From Mangifera indica (taxonomy: Eukaryota > Streptophyta > Magnoliopsida > Sapindales > Anacardiaceae), in contig NC_058138.1 in the NCBI RefSeq assembly GCF_011075055.1, positions 8,328,001 through 8,392,000 of the forward strand: 64,000 bases of DNA, read 5' to 3'. The notes beneath the pieces are model-generated. The model was not told the DNA's origin. It saw nothing but the letters and a program-made list of their open reading frames with translations, and searched no databases. The position numbers and the translations under genes are program-made. Below, in pieces: positions 47,704 through 59,534 of this stretch. The stretch's first letter is position 1. Each line of letters begins with the position of its first letter.

Positions 47704-49148
47704 GGTCAATTTGGTTTAATTATACATCTTCTTTTTCCATTATTGATTATTAATGTTGTATGATTATATGTTAATGTCATTCCTACTTTAGCAATGCAGG
47801 TACTTGCTTGTGAGTGACCATGTAAGGTGTGAAGATCAATGTCATAAAGGATTGCCAAATTTCAGGATTCAAAGTTGTTGTAGTAAAATACAAATATATA
47901 GCATCAAACAAATTTCAAATTTTCCTTGTACTAGTTTCAATATGTGGTTATGTTTTTACTTTTGGGATTATATTAAAGTTTATGAACCATACATCAATAA
48001 AATGTGAGGAGTGTTCATGATTGGTGAAGAGGTTTCAATTTTTATATTTGTTATTCGAATTTTTGTTATGCATGTGGTCACCATTTCAAGATTATGTATG
48101 CTTACATAGAATAGTTTAGCTATGCTTAGGTATATTTTCAAGTGCCTCAAAAATCCTAGAACTTGTCATTCAATCTTTTAAAGCGAAATAAAAAGTCGCA
48201 TGTATTGACAAAGGACATGATACATACATTTTTTTAAAATTTATTTTAGCCTAAATAACCCATTTCCCACTAACTCTTGTACATATTATTGTTCCCTAGT
48301 TAGCGCTTTGAGCTTTATAATTCATGTTTCAACTATAGCAATAATTTCTTTTTCTGTTTTAACCCATATTGACCTACCTAGCTATTTTATGTACTAAACT
48401 GCCCTATTCCTCTAGAGCTTGGTTCATAGGTTTTTTCTTGTTGCAATGCCTCTGTTTTCAGTAGCTTTTAGGGCTACCTTTGGGTTCTGCAGGGAGAGAA
48501 TTCTGACATACTGCTATGTACATTTCCTTTAGTTTGAGTTTCTCCATTTTGGTTGATGGTTTCTCTTGTGTCTCAGGATTTTTGACTTGTAGTTCATGTG
48601 TGTTTTGTGTTGCCAGGCATGGGCTTTAATTGGTTTTGTTCTCTAGTGATTTAGATTTAGATTTTGATGTGCTTTGGTACTGTTATTCTTGGCTCATCTT
48701 TAGATTGATTCAGAGCATATAGTGTTTTGCTGTCCTCTTTTGTTGAGGGTAAAGTTAGGTTGATTGGCTCTCAGATTTATTAAATTATTCAAACTATTTG
48801 ATTTAATTTGGCTTAACTTCAAAAACAAATTTTCAATGAATGAAAACCAATTTTCCTTGGCGGGTGATGCTACTCATGTTTTAAGGAACCTCATAAGAGA
48901 AATAGAAATAAAGCCAACAAAATTTTAGCAGTATTACTGGTACGGTTTACCGTTGAATTTTGCCAAAAAGTTATGGTAATATCTTTGAAAACGATCCAAT
49001 AAGGGCAATAAATGCGAGTATGAATTATGTCACTCTATCCAAAGTTTAAAAAATCAGATCGGGTTATAAAACATTTTCAGATTTGATTATGATCAAATTA
49101 ATCAGATCATTTTGATCGATCAATTTAATCAAATTTTTAATTTTATGT
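47704..49148. other. 3' flank of the receptor-like protein and intergenic DNA
   Basis: The first 300 bases may be 3' untranslated sequence: two short overlapping frames at 47804-48020 have no known family. The rest is T-rich on the plus strand with no recognisable gene or repeat. Confidence 0.5.
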
Positions 49149-49157
49149 AAAAATCTA

Positions 49158-49894
49158 GGCTAAACAACTATTTTCCACCCAAAGTATGCACTTTTGTCAA
49201 GTTTCCCTCCATTAACTTTGAAAATACCATTTACCCACCTGTGGTCAGTTAAAATTAACGGTTTCAAGGGTAAAATTGTCATTTTGTCTGTATTATTAAA
49301 AATAAACTTAAATTTGATTTTATTTTCCCCCCAAACCCTAAAAACTAACAATTTTCCCCAACCCAAGTTTTAAAAAACTGTATTTTCCCCCCTAGGGTTT
49401 TCAATTTTCTGAGTTAGTTTTCCGACGTTGTTTCTTCCTCTCCGACGACCTCCAAGCCACTCCTCTTCCTCTCCGGTGTGGCCTCCTTCCGGCAGGGGTC
49501 CTGGAATTTATCGTCGACGAAGACGACTTGTCTTCGTCGAGAGTCTTTGTCTCTGACAAAGACGAATCGACGACCGTGCCTAACATAATCGTCGGAAGGA
49601 GGCCATGCCAGAGAGGAAGAGGAGTCGCCTGGAGGTCACCGGAGAGAAAGAAACGACTCCGAAAAACTAACTCTGAAAAATTGAAAACCCTAAGGGGAAA
49701 AACGCTATTTTTTAAAACTTGGGTTGGGGAAAATTGTTAGTTTTTAAAATTTTAGGGGGGAAAAAAGATAAATTTTCCAGGGGTTAGAGTTCCGTTAAAT
49801 TTAACAATCCATGGGTGGATAAATGGTATTTTCAAAGTTAATGGGGGAAACTTGACAAAAGTGCATACTTTGGGTGGTAAATAGTCGTTTGGCC
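49158..49894. mobile_element. Foldback (long-TIR) Mutator-type element 2
   Basis: The two halves pair almost to the centre: the left end starts GGCTAAACAACTATTTTCCA and the right end reads back as GGCCAAACGACTATTTACCA; both then share AAGTATGCACTTTTGTCAAG. AAAAATCTA flanks it on both sides (49149-49157 and 49895-49903), a perfect 9-bp duplication. There is no transposase. The GC-richer centre (about 49420-49680), with TCGTCGACGAAGACGACTTG, looks like captured non-repeat DNA, itself palindromic. Frames on both strands here are artefacts of the palindrome. Confidence 0.9.
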
Positions 49895-49903
49895 AAAAAT
49901 CTA

Positions 49904-51307
49904 AATAAATTTTCCCTGGTAATATATTCTTAACGCATTAAATTTAAATCTATGCATAAGGACAGAATGTGAGAATGCATGGTTTCAATTAAAATGTCTA
50001 GAAATTGATGGGTTCCCTGGAATTTTGGACAGCCAAATATCTGTACGAAAATGTAGTAGCTCATTTTAAATAAAAAAGCCTCCTCTTCCAGAAGTATCTT
50101 TTCTTCTCTCCCTTTCTCTAACTTTCGATTAGGCTTCATCTGGTCATCTATTTTCATTCAAATCTGAATCATAGCCTTCATCTAGTCAGCCACAGTGAAT
50201 TTCAAAGTTCATAGTAAATTTATCGGCAAAAAGAGTCAAGCTTGAAGAACTAAACTTTGGTAGAAAAGTCCACTGTCATCAACTCGTCGTCGTGCATGGT
50301 GGGGGAAAACAGCCAAATGTCATTACAGTGAAGATGATGGTCGTCGTCGTCAGCTACTCGGCTGCCTGGGTGCGTTTAGTTTAGGGCGGCACAGTACAAA
50401 AAGATAAAAACCGGAATGGCTTTTTGGTTAGGTTTTCAATTTTTATTTTCTTCTGAACCTAGTTACTCACTTAGTCAACCATCCCAAACCGTGAACCGGT
50501 TAAGAACCGCCCGTCCATCTACGGTTCCATTTGAATATATATATATAAAACGGTTTATTCTTATACAGTAACCGTTTGATTCACCGGTGCGTGGTTTGTT
50601 CGGTCCAACCAGTCGGCCCGATCCGATTCTGAAAACCAACTTTCCATGATCGTTGACTTGGGAGTCTCAATTATTTAGTGTCCTGTATCACGTGGGTAAA
50701 ACTTACTCAATCATTGACATCAATTCAAATGATCAACATTTTCCCCACTTAAAAACACTTTTCCTTAATATATAAATCACTTTTTTTTTTTAATTCGGAA
50801 CAAAGAATTAATTTATTTTAACCAAGATTTAAATAAATCAAAGTATTGGAAGACGTAATAAAAAATAAAAAATTGAAAAAAATGAAAGTATCAAAAGAAC
50901 AGCTATGATTATCTTATTATGTATTATAATATAGATAAAAAATAATATTTGTTTTAAGACATATAAAAAATTTATACAATATAGAATGATACATATTATT
51001 TAAGAAATTATAATGAGATAAAAGTGAAACTAAAAAAATTTAAAAATTTTAAAAATAGTTTTGGATATTTTCTAAGATTATGATATTAATAACAAAAATC
51101 ATATATTGATATTAATAGTAAATTTCACACTAACAAAGTTAAGTTTTAAATTATTAATAAATAAAGTTATGTTTACTAATGAATATCGATTTTGGGATTT
51201 AATGATTTACACCATATAATTTTTACCCTAGGGTAATAAAGTGCTTTTAGTCCCACCATGTGGGAAAATGTTAGTCACCCAATCTTCCTATCATTGACCA
51301 ATAATTT
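49904..51307. other. Intergenic, no gene seen
   Basis: Mixed DNA. A GAACCGGTT/AACCGT-rich patch lies at about 50400-50640 and a poly-T run near 50780; the rest is AT-rich. The last 100 bases are presumably the promoter of the nucleosidase-like gene. Confidence 0.5.
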
Positions 51308-51855
51308 TTGGTAGGTAGATACGTTGATAATTATCACATGCGCAAACACTGTCTGGCCAGCAAGCTCTTTCGGTCTCTTCGCATACTTCATTTCTCTCCT
51401 ACTTTCCAGGACCAGATGACTGAACGGCAGGTGGTTGAGTTGGAGCTAGTGGCGGTGGGGTTGCCGCTTATGGTTCAATGTTGTGTGCAGCTGAGGAATA
51501 CTCATCCTTTGCATGAGATTGTGGACAAGGTGAATGAGAGTGGCGGGCCTTATATTGGGCTTGTTATGGCTTACTCCACTGAAGAAACGACCCTCCAAAC
51601 CTCTGGTGTATTTGTTCCCAATTCACAAATCCCCTGGGTTGACTTGGCTGGTATCACTTTCATTTTCTTTATGTTTGATGTTCTACTTGTTTCTTTCTTT
51701 CCTTTACCTTATTAGTCGTTAAAGTAAAAATCCTAATAGTCCCACATGGTTAAAAAAGGCTTGGCAACCCATTTGTGGTTGTTACATTTAATTTTATGGG
51801 TTTTTGGTTCTTAGGGAGAAGATTCAACATTGGGAAGATTAAGAATGCAGATGTG
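51308..51855 (+). pseudogene. Bark-storage/MTA-nucleosidase-like gene, 5' part (exon 1 and start of exon 2)
   Basis: Exon 1 (to 51650) reads THPLHEIVDKVNESGGPYIG, then LVMAYSTEETTLQTSGVFVP and PWVDLA, the N-terminal fold of the plant phosphorylase-superfamily proteins annotated as bark storage or 5'-methylthioadenosine nucleosidase-like. The ATG at 51416 starts a short hydrophobic leader (LVAVGLPLMVQCC); 51308 is an in-frame alternative. The donor is CTG|GTATCA and the acceptor TTCTTAG at 51814. Exon 2 then reads RRFNIGKIKNADV, and is broken after GTG at 51855 by a copia element. Reading resumes in the same frame at 59540 after the duplicated ATGTG. Confidence 0.88.
51851..51855. repeat. Copia target-site duplication, left (ATGTG)
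   Basis: ATGTG precedes the 5' LTR and follows the 3' LTR at 59535-59539. Five bases is the copia duplication length. Confidence 0.93.
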
Positions 51856-53462
51856 TGTTAGAATATACCCTAAAAACCAATCGCTTTGTTAGTTTCAAGG
51901 GTCGTATATCTTGCATATACATTATTAATAAATTTGTCGTACTTCACATGTTTTTTGCGTCACTTTTATATCTATATTGTAGTTGTATATTACATCTATA
52001 TTAGCTACATGCATATAACATGTGAAAGGTCCCGATAAGTTTTAATAAACGTCATCAAATCGTTCCCTATATAGGCAATCTGTTTGGGCAATAGTATTGC
52101 ATAGTGGGTGTGTGCTACATCACCACAATATATTAGTAGATGATATTAGACATGGTGGATATATACATAGGTAAACAATAGAACCGTTTGATGGTTAGAG
52201 AACTGATCAAAGGTTATTATATTATATTGTTTATCGAATATGACCATTGAACGATGATCACATGGGCATTAATATGTAGTCAATGATACATCATAAATCA
52301 TACTAGTATATAAATCCTTTGACTTGAGATATCACGGTTCTGTTTCGTTTAAAAACATATGGTTCATATGATGTATACCACGAGGCTAATCATGTCTCAT
52401 TCAAAAGCCGCTTTGATAACATGTTGCTTGAGTGAGAGGACAAGTGATGATCATACAGGGATCCGTCAACTCGACTGCTCCCGAGTTTTTATACGAATAT
52501 CGAGAAACATAAAAATCTAAGACACTGGCCAGTGTAAATAAAAGTCCACAGGAAAAGAGTTTCGATGTCGCATGTTCTGAGGTATGACTTGATATTCGAA
52601 AAGATTAAATATTGGATTTTGACATTCCATAAATCCAAGTTTAATGGGGATGTAATGACAGAGGGATTGGACTATATGGTAAGTGTGAGTAAGAAAAGTT
52701 TATTTGGTATTATGTGAAGCTTGTACTTTATTATGATGTAGGGGTCGTGGGACATTGCTACACAACACCACATGATCAGTGGGAGCTTCGTTTTGTAACA
52801 AAAAACGAAATATATCGGTTAACGATAGTTTTGAGTTATATAGTGATATAATGAAATGTATCGTCTGATATGAGTCCCACGACTACGTCACTATGAACCT
52901 TGAAGGTCACACCCATATTTCAAGGAAGAAAATGGTGTTATGAAACTGACAATATTTATTAATGGTTGGCTAGCACTTTTCGCGGATAAAAATAGTGTTT
53001 TTCGAGTAAGATTCGAAAAATGGGCAAAATTATCATTTTACACTTTTAAAATTGTTTAGAAAGTTGAATGAATAATTTTGAACACAAATTATTCAATATG
53101 TGTCAAATTATAATTTACTCTTAATTATCAACCAATGAGAAATAGACATATGATTTAACTTGATAAATATCAAGTTTTAGTTTAATAAATAGGAGAAAAA
53201 AGAAGAATATATTGAGATTTTTCTTCTTCTTCTTCCTTTTACTAGGAAAAGCTTCCATTTTTCTTCCTTGAAGGGTGGAATTCAAGAGATCACTTATTTT
53301 AATGATTCAAGCTTTCTAACTTCAAATCAAATTACAAGGTACAAGGTAGTTTATATGTTCTAGGCTTTATTTCTTGAAACAACATATAAATTTTATATTA
53401 CCATTGTTACATATAATGTGAACATAATCTAAAAATTTTAATTTTCTTGCCAAAATCCTACA
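51856..53462 (+). repeat. 5' LTR of copia copy 2
   Basis: It starts TGTTAGAATATACCC and ends CCAAAATCCTACA. It aligns throughout with 57920-59534 and 2759-4355, with scattered single-base differences. Confidence 0.95.
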
Positions 53463-53464
53463 AA

Positions 53465-53476
53465 TGGTATCAGAGC
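53465..53476 (+). other. Copia primer binding site
   Basis: TGGTATCAGAGC, complementary to initiator Met-tRNA, two bases after the 5' LTR. Confidence 0.95.
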
Positions 53477-55036
53477 AAGAGTTTGATCCTTGAATGACAA
53501 GAACATGCCATAATTTTAGGTGTTTGGAAGTGTTAGTAATCAAAACTTATGATATAAGTTTTATTATGTGTGATTGGTTCAAACCAAGTGTACATATGTT
53601 ATTAGGAATGTCTTACTAGCATTTGATAAGCTTTAAATTGTTGAAATTGTGTTAGATAACTTTTGACATAAAAAAAACCTAATTTTAGAAATTTGGGTGT
53701 TTTTGAAATTAATGGTTTAATTATGATTTGTACATGATTGTCATTATATACACATGAATTTTAATCTTGACTTTTTAAGGGAATGTGTTTTTAAGAAACT
53801 TAGTTTGTGTGACTTGGTGAAGGGCATGAACAAGTTGACATGATTTCCATGTGTTTGGTTGATGGAAATAACATTTAATGTTTATTGAATTGTTATTAAT
53901 TCATTAAACTAGTGTTTGACTTGGTTTGATTGAGAATTGAATTCTTGATAGCTTGGATTGGATAGATTACATTATGAGTAACTATATTCATGCTTGAATA
54001 ATTATTACATGGTGAGATGGATTATGTTTGAGTGATGAATGATTCATATATGTCATGATTTGGTGAAATGCATGACACTTGCGAATTTGGGTCACATTAG
54101 GCATGTGTTATGTATTTATTTTACAACTTGTCATTCCAAAATCTATTCATGTTTAAGTATGAATTGAGACGTGTTTAATGAGATTTTGGTGAACTTAGTA
54201 TGTGTTTTGGAAACATCAAGATTGGAGTTTCATGGTTGGTTTCAAGAAAAATGTAATATAAAATTTTGGTTTAATTACATATAACACATAGTTTTGTGTT
54301 TTAGAGAACTAAAACTTTTAAGCATGAAATATTCTTACAATACCATTTAGGATATCAGAAAAGTTTTCAATGACATAAATTGTAAGAATATGGTTTAGTA
54401 ACATGTCTTGGGTGACAAATACATATCCAAAGATACACACTAGACTACTCAAGATATAAACTGAACCTAATTAATAATAATAAAATTTTTCCCAAATTTT
54501 CAATATCAAATTCGAGTCTTCCATTGTGGGTCAATTGGGGTTACGTCATAAGGTTGGAAATCCTAAATTTCTATTATATGACGGATTCTATGTCATATGG
54601 CATAAAATTAGTTGATTGGTGTCTAGAGTACTATTTCTGTAATTCCCTAGATTTTATCATATGCGGGAGTGATGAGGTATTATATCTGGAAAGCACGATG
54701 GGTTGAATTTGACTAGTTTAAAGTGCTTAGATATATTATGTGTGGTGTTCAAAGCTAGAGGCTTATATGAATCATAGCTTCCATTTGGAATATAAAAGGA
54801 AATCGATTCCTACTTATTGAGCTTGACGGACTTAGATTTATTATGTGCGGTTTGTCAAGTTTGATAAGAACTTGATTCCCCCCTAGAAAGTGATCCAATG
54901 AACTTTCCAAATCTTCAGCCAGGGAAGTATAAGATTTGAATAAAATAGTTTGAGCTAATAAGATTAGGTTTATAAGTAATTACTAATGAATTTGTTATTT
55001 CTTGCAACATTCTCTCTTGTGATATAGAATCTCAAA
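53477..55036 (+). other. Untranslated leader of copia copy 2
   Basis: About 1.5 kb between primer site and Gag without a recognisable domain. Short frames (such as 54524-54706) show no similarity I can name. A motif like TTCCxxTTTGGAATATAAAAGG is seen near 54780. Confidence 0.5.
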
Positions 55037-55702
55037 ATGTCAACGACAAATAATATACTTTTGAAATCGATGAACTCTCATATGCTTATTGGTCCCAATT
55101 TTAAAGATTGGCTGAGAAATCTGACAATTGTTCTCAATCTTGAAAAGTCATCTTATGTCTTAGAGGCACCTTTACCAACAACAGCAGACCCTAACGCCCC
55201 TGAGGAAGAGCAAAAGGCTTATGTTGAATGGGTAGATGCCGATTTACGAGTTCATAGTTATATGTTGGCATCAATGAACTTTGAACTTCAAACTCGGTTT
55301 GGGAACATACAGAGTGCGTATGAAATTTTCACTACTTTAAGAGAATTATATAGTGAAAATGCTCGAGTGAAAGAATATAATTTGATGATTTTACTATTCA
55401 ACATGAGGCTTAAAAAAGGCATTTCCCCAAATGATCATGTTATTAAAATGATTAATAAGACTGGGGAGTTACAAATTATGGGCACAGATTTGCCACATAA
55501 TGTTCAGGTGAATTTGATTCTCCATTCACTCCCTCCAACTTTTAAGCTGTTTATTACAAATTATAATCTCAATAGGATTGAACGCACTCTCTCTGAGCTT
55601 CTCAATGATATTCAAGAATTTTACAATAATGAAAAGAAAGGGAAAACACTAGTTGAGTTACCAGCTACCTTTGCCATGAGAGGCAAAAAAAGGCAAGCTT
55701 AA
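55037..55702 (+). CDS. Copia Gag (UBN2/gag-polypeptide type), open frame
   Basis: An intact 221-codon Gag frame: GPNFKDWLRNLTIVLNLEKS at the N-terminus, ELYSENARVKEYNLMILLF in the middle, and a basic end (AMRGKKRQA). It would form the particle shell that packages element RNA. The frame stops just before the zinc knuckle, which follows out of register (CFYCNQEGHWKRN). There the fourth ligand Cys is replaced by Arg. Confidence 0.88.
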   Translation: MSTTNNILLKSMNSHMLIGPNFKDWLRNLTIVLNLEKSSYVLEAPLPTTADPNAPEEEQKAYVEWVDADLRVHSYMLASMNFELQTRFGNIQSAYEIFTTLRELYSENARVKEYNLMILLFNMRLKKGISPNDHVIKMINKTGELQIMGTDLPHNVQVNLILHSLPPTFKLFITNYNLNRIERTLSELLNDIQEFYNNEKKGKTLVELPATFAMRGKKRQA

Positions 55703-57919
55703 AAGCCTTGGAGGAGAGGTTCACAGATCAAATCTGGTGGACCAAAAGTACAAAGAAAAGGTTTTAAGAAAACCACTACCAAGCTTTCCAGGATAAAGGG
55801 TTTTGGCATTAGGCTATCACGTTCTCAACCTCCACGATCATCTGCTCCATAGAAAGAAAAGAAGTAGAAGAAGAGAAATTGCTTTTATTGCAACCAAGAG
55901 GGGCATTGGAAGAGGAACCGCCTTTTATACCTTGCTAATCTGAGAAAAAGCAAAACAGGTACATATTAGTGTTATGTAATTGAATTTGAATTAAATGTTA
56001 ATTCAAACATTGATTCCTGGATATTGGATTCTACTGCAACTCCACATGTTTGTGTTTACTTACAACATCAGTAAAAATACACATTTTCTCGAGAAAGATT
56101 TTTTGGAGGAAGATGGTGCAGGAAGGAAAATTGTGCTCAAAGAAGAGTTTGGAGAGTAGTAACTGAGCCTATTCAGGTAAATCTTCCAAGTATACAATCA
56201 CCTATACCAACTACAACGACTCAAGTAAGAAAGTCTGCTAGAGTGTCTTGACCTTTTGAGAGATATGAATTTCTGATAGAAGGGGATTTTGAATCGTTTC
56301 TAATAGGAGAAACTGAGCATCTAGAAGATCTAAAAACTTACCAAGAGGCAATACTAGGTATTGACTCTAGCAGATGGCTAGAGGCAATAAATTCAAAAAT
56401 TGAATCTATGAATGCCAATCAAGTATGGACACTCGTTGATTCACTTGATGGAATAGTTTCGATCGGATGTAAATAGATCTTCAAGAGGAAAATTGGCAAG
56501 GATGGAAAAGTTGAAACTTATAAAGCTCGATTGGTAGCTAAAGGTTATACTAAAAAACAAGGGTTGGATTATGAGGAGACTTTTTCACCAGTCGCGATGC
56601 TTAAATCTATTAGAATCCTACTAGCTATCGCAGCACACTATGATTATGAGATATGACAAATGGATGTTAAAACTGCTTTTCTTAATGGGCACATTGAGGA
56701 AAATATGTATATGGAGCAGCCAATCGGTTTTGTATCCGTTACCAAGAAGCATAAAGTGTGCAAACTACATCGATCTATATATGGATTGAAACAAGCTTCA
56801 AAAAGCTGGAATATCTGGTTTGATGAAACAATTCGAGTATTCGGTATCATTAAAAATCTGGATGAGTCGTGTGTCTATAAATTGGATAAGGATAAAATTG
56901 TTGTTTTCCTAGTCTTATATGTTGATGACATATTATTAATTGGAAACGACATTGGCATTATGATTGAGGTTAAGCTATGACTAGCAAAATCTTTCTCCAT
57001 GAAGGATCTATGGAAAACAACTTATATTCTAGGTATTCTCATCGATAGAGATAGAGTGAAAGGATTAATAGATTTATCTCAAAAGTTGTACATAGAGAAA
57101 GTGTTGAAATGCTTTCACATTCAAGACTCTAAGAGAAGTCTTCTACCATTTCCTCATGGAACACATCTATCAAAAGATATGTGTCCAAAGACTAATGAGG
57201 AGCAACAACGAATGTGTGAGGTGTCATATGCTTCTTAAATAGGTAATCTCATGTACGTCATGTTATGTACATGACCAAACATTGTTTTTGCAGTTAATGC
57301 AATAAGCAAATATCAGTCAAATCCTGGAGAAAGACACTAGACAACAGTAAAAACTATCCTGAAATATTTAAAAAGGACTAAGGAGTTGATACTTGGTTAT
57401 GGGGGTTTAGAGTTGATGCTCAAAGGATACTCAGATTTTGATTTTCAATCAGATGTAAATGATAAAAAGTCTATGTCTGCATTTGTTTTTATCTGTAATA
57501 GAGGCATAGTCAATTGGAAAAGTTCCAAACAGTCGACTATTACAGACTCTACTACAGAAGCTGAGTATATTACCACTTAAGAAGCTATGAAAGAGGCCAT
57601 TTGGATGTGTAAATTAGCCACAGAGTTGGGCATGGTTCCTCAGATGAGTCAATCAATAATTATATTATGTGACAATACTGGTGTCATTGCACAGGCAAAC
57701 GAACCAAAAGCACATCAAAGGTCAAAACATGTTCAACAAAAATATTACATCTTGAGAGAATTTGTTGGAGTGGAGATACTGTTATTCAGAAGATTGCTTC
57801 GGCGGACAATTTTGCAGACCCACTAACTAAAGCACTGATGCAAAGACTGTTGGACCAGCATCTAGAGAGGATGGGCATTAGTTACTACAGCGATTGGCTT
57901 TAGTGCAAGTGGGAGTTCT
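55703..57919 (+). pseudogene. Copia copy 2 pol remnant (protease, RT, RNase H; no integrase)
   Basis: Zinc knuckle with one ligand lost (about 55880-55920); protease remnant (WILDSTATPHVC, where DSGA is usual, about 56015-56050); then the pre-RT linker, RT (MDVKTAFLNGHIEENMYMEQ, IYGLKQASKSW, LYVDDILLIGND at about 56915) and RNase H (TDSTTEAEYITT, CDNTGVIAQA, QRSKHVQQKYY). Stops break it at about 56150, 56474, 56657, 56978, 57236, 57338 and 57578. RT core Asp residues (VDD) are kept. Confidence 0.9.
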
Positions 57920-59534
57920 TCTTAGAATATGCCCTAAAAACCAATCACTTTGTTGGTTTTAAGGGTTGTATATCTTGCATATAGATTATCAATAAAAGAA
58001 AAGTTTTGTCATACTTCACATGTTTTCTGCATCACTTTTATATTTATGTTATAGTTGTATATTACATCTATATTAGCTACATGCATATGACATGTGAAAG
58101 GTTCTGATGGGTTTTAATAAACGTCATTAAATCGTTCCCTACATAGACAATCTGTCTGGGCAATAGTATTGCATAGTGGGTGTGTGTTATATTATTACAG
58201 TATATTAGTGGATGATATTAGAAATGGTGGATATACACATAGGTAAACAATAAACCATTTGATGGTTAGAGAACTGATCAAAGGTTATTATATTATATTG
58301 TTTATCGAACATGACCGCTGAACGATGATCACATAGGCATTAATATATAGTCAATCATACATTGTAAATCATACTAGTGTATAGATCTTTTGACTTGAGA
58401 TATCACGGTTGTGCTTCGTTCTAGAACATATGGTTTATATGGTGTATACCACGAGGCTAATCATGTCTCATTCAGAAGCCGCTTTGATCATATGTTGCTT
58501 AAGCGAGAGGACAAGTGATGATCATACAGGGATTCGTTAGCTCGACTGCTCCCGAGTTTTCATACGAATATAAAAAAACATGAAAATCTAAGACACTGGC
58601 TAGTGTAGATAAAAGTCCACATGAAAAGAGTTTCGATGTGGCACGTTTTGAGGTATGACTTGATATTCGAAAAGATTAAATACTGGATTTTGACATTCCA
58701 TAAATCTAAGTTTAATTGAGATGTAATGACGGAGGGATTGAACTACATGGTAAGTGAGAGTAAGAAAAAGTCATTTGGTATTATTTGAAACTTGTACTTC
58801 ATTGTGATGTAGGGGTCATGGGACATTGCTAAATGACACCACATGATCAGTGGGAGCTTCACTTTGTAGCAAAAAATGAAGTATATTGGTTAACGACAGT
58901 TTTGGATTATACAGTGATATAATGAAATGTATTGTCCAATATGGGACCCACGACTACGTCATTATGAACCTTGAAGGTCACACCTATATTTCAAAGAAGA
59001 AAATGGTGTTATAAAGTTGAAAATATTTATACATAGTTGGTTAGTACTTTCCGCAGATAAAAATAGTGTTTTTCAAATAAGATTCGAAAAAGGGGCAAAA
59101 TTGTCATTTTGCACTTTTTAAATTGTTTAGAAAGTTGAATGAATAATTTTGGGCACAAATTATTCAACATGTGTTAAATTATAATTTACTCTTAATTATC
59201 AACCAATGAGAAATAGACATATGATTTAACTTGATAAATATCAAGTTTTAGTTTAATAAATGGGAGAAAAAAGAAGAATATATAGAGATTTTTCTTCTTC
59301 TTCTTCCTTTTGCCGGGAAAAGCTTCCATTTTTCTTCCTTGAAGAGTGCAAGTCATGAGATCACTTATTTTAGTAATTCAAACTTCCTAACTTCAAATCA
59401 AATTACAAGGTACAAGATAGTTTATATGTTTCTATGTTTTATTTCTTGAAACAATATGTAAATTTTATATTACCATTGTTACATATGATGTGAACATGAT
59501 CTAAAAATTTTAATTTTCTTGCTAAAATCCTACA
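57920..59534 (+). repeat. 3' LTR of copia copy 2
   Basis: Preceded by the purine-rich AAGTGGGAG. It starts TCTTAGAATATGCCC (TG changed to TC) and ends AAAATCCTACA, then the ATGTG duplication. Confidence 0.95.

Larger units (their letters stand above)
51856..59534 (+). mobile_element. Ty1/copia element inserted in the nucleosidase-like gene, integrase region missing
   Basis: Complete in outline: 5' LTR 51856-53462, primer site 53465-53476, leader, Gag 55037-55702, a damaged zinc knuckle and protease, RT, RNase H, a purine tract and 3' LTR 57920-59534, all inside ATGTG. It is the same family as the 1-4355 copy. Compared with that copy, the interior jumps from protease (about 56065) straight to the linker before RT (about 56075), so pre-integrase and integrase, roughly 2 kb in such elements, are absent. 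It could only have moved with help, or lost the region after insertion. Confidence 0.93.

Noticed and set aside
47804..48020. Two overlapping short frames after the receptor-like protein
   Set aside because: No recognisable domain or signal; best explained as 3' untranslated or intergenic sequence.
49401..49740. Arg-rich frames on both strands sharing GRRPxxRGRGVAWRS
   Set aside because: The similarity of the two strands is caused by the inverted repeat; it is not a protein family.
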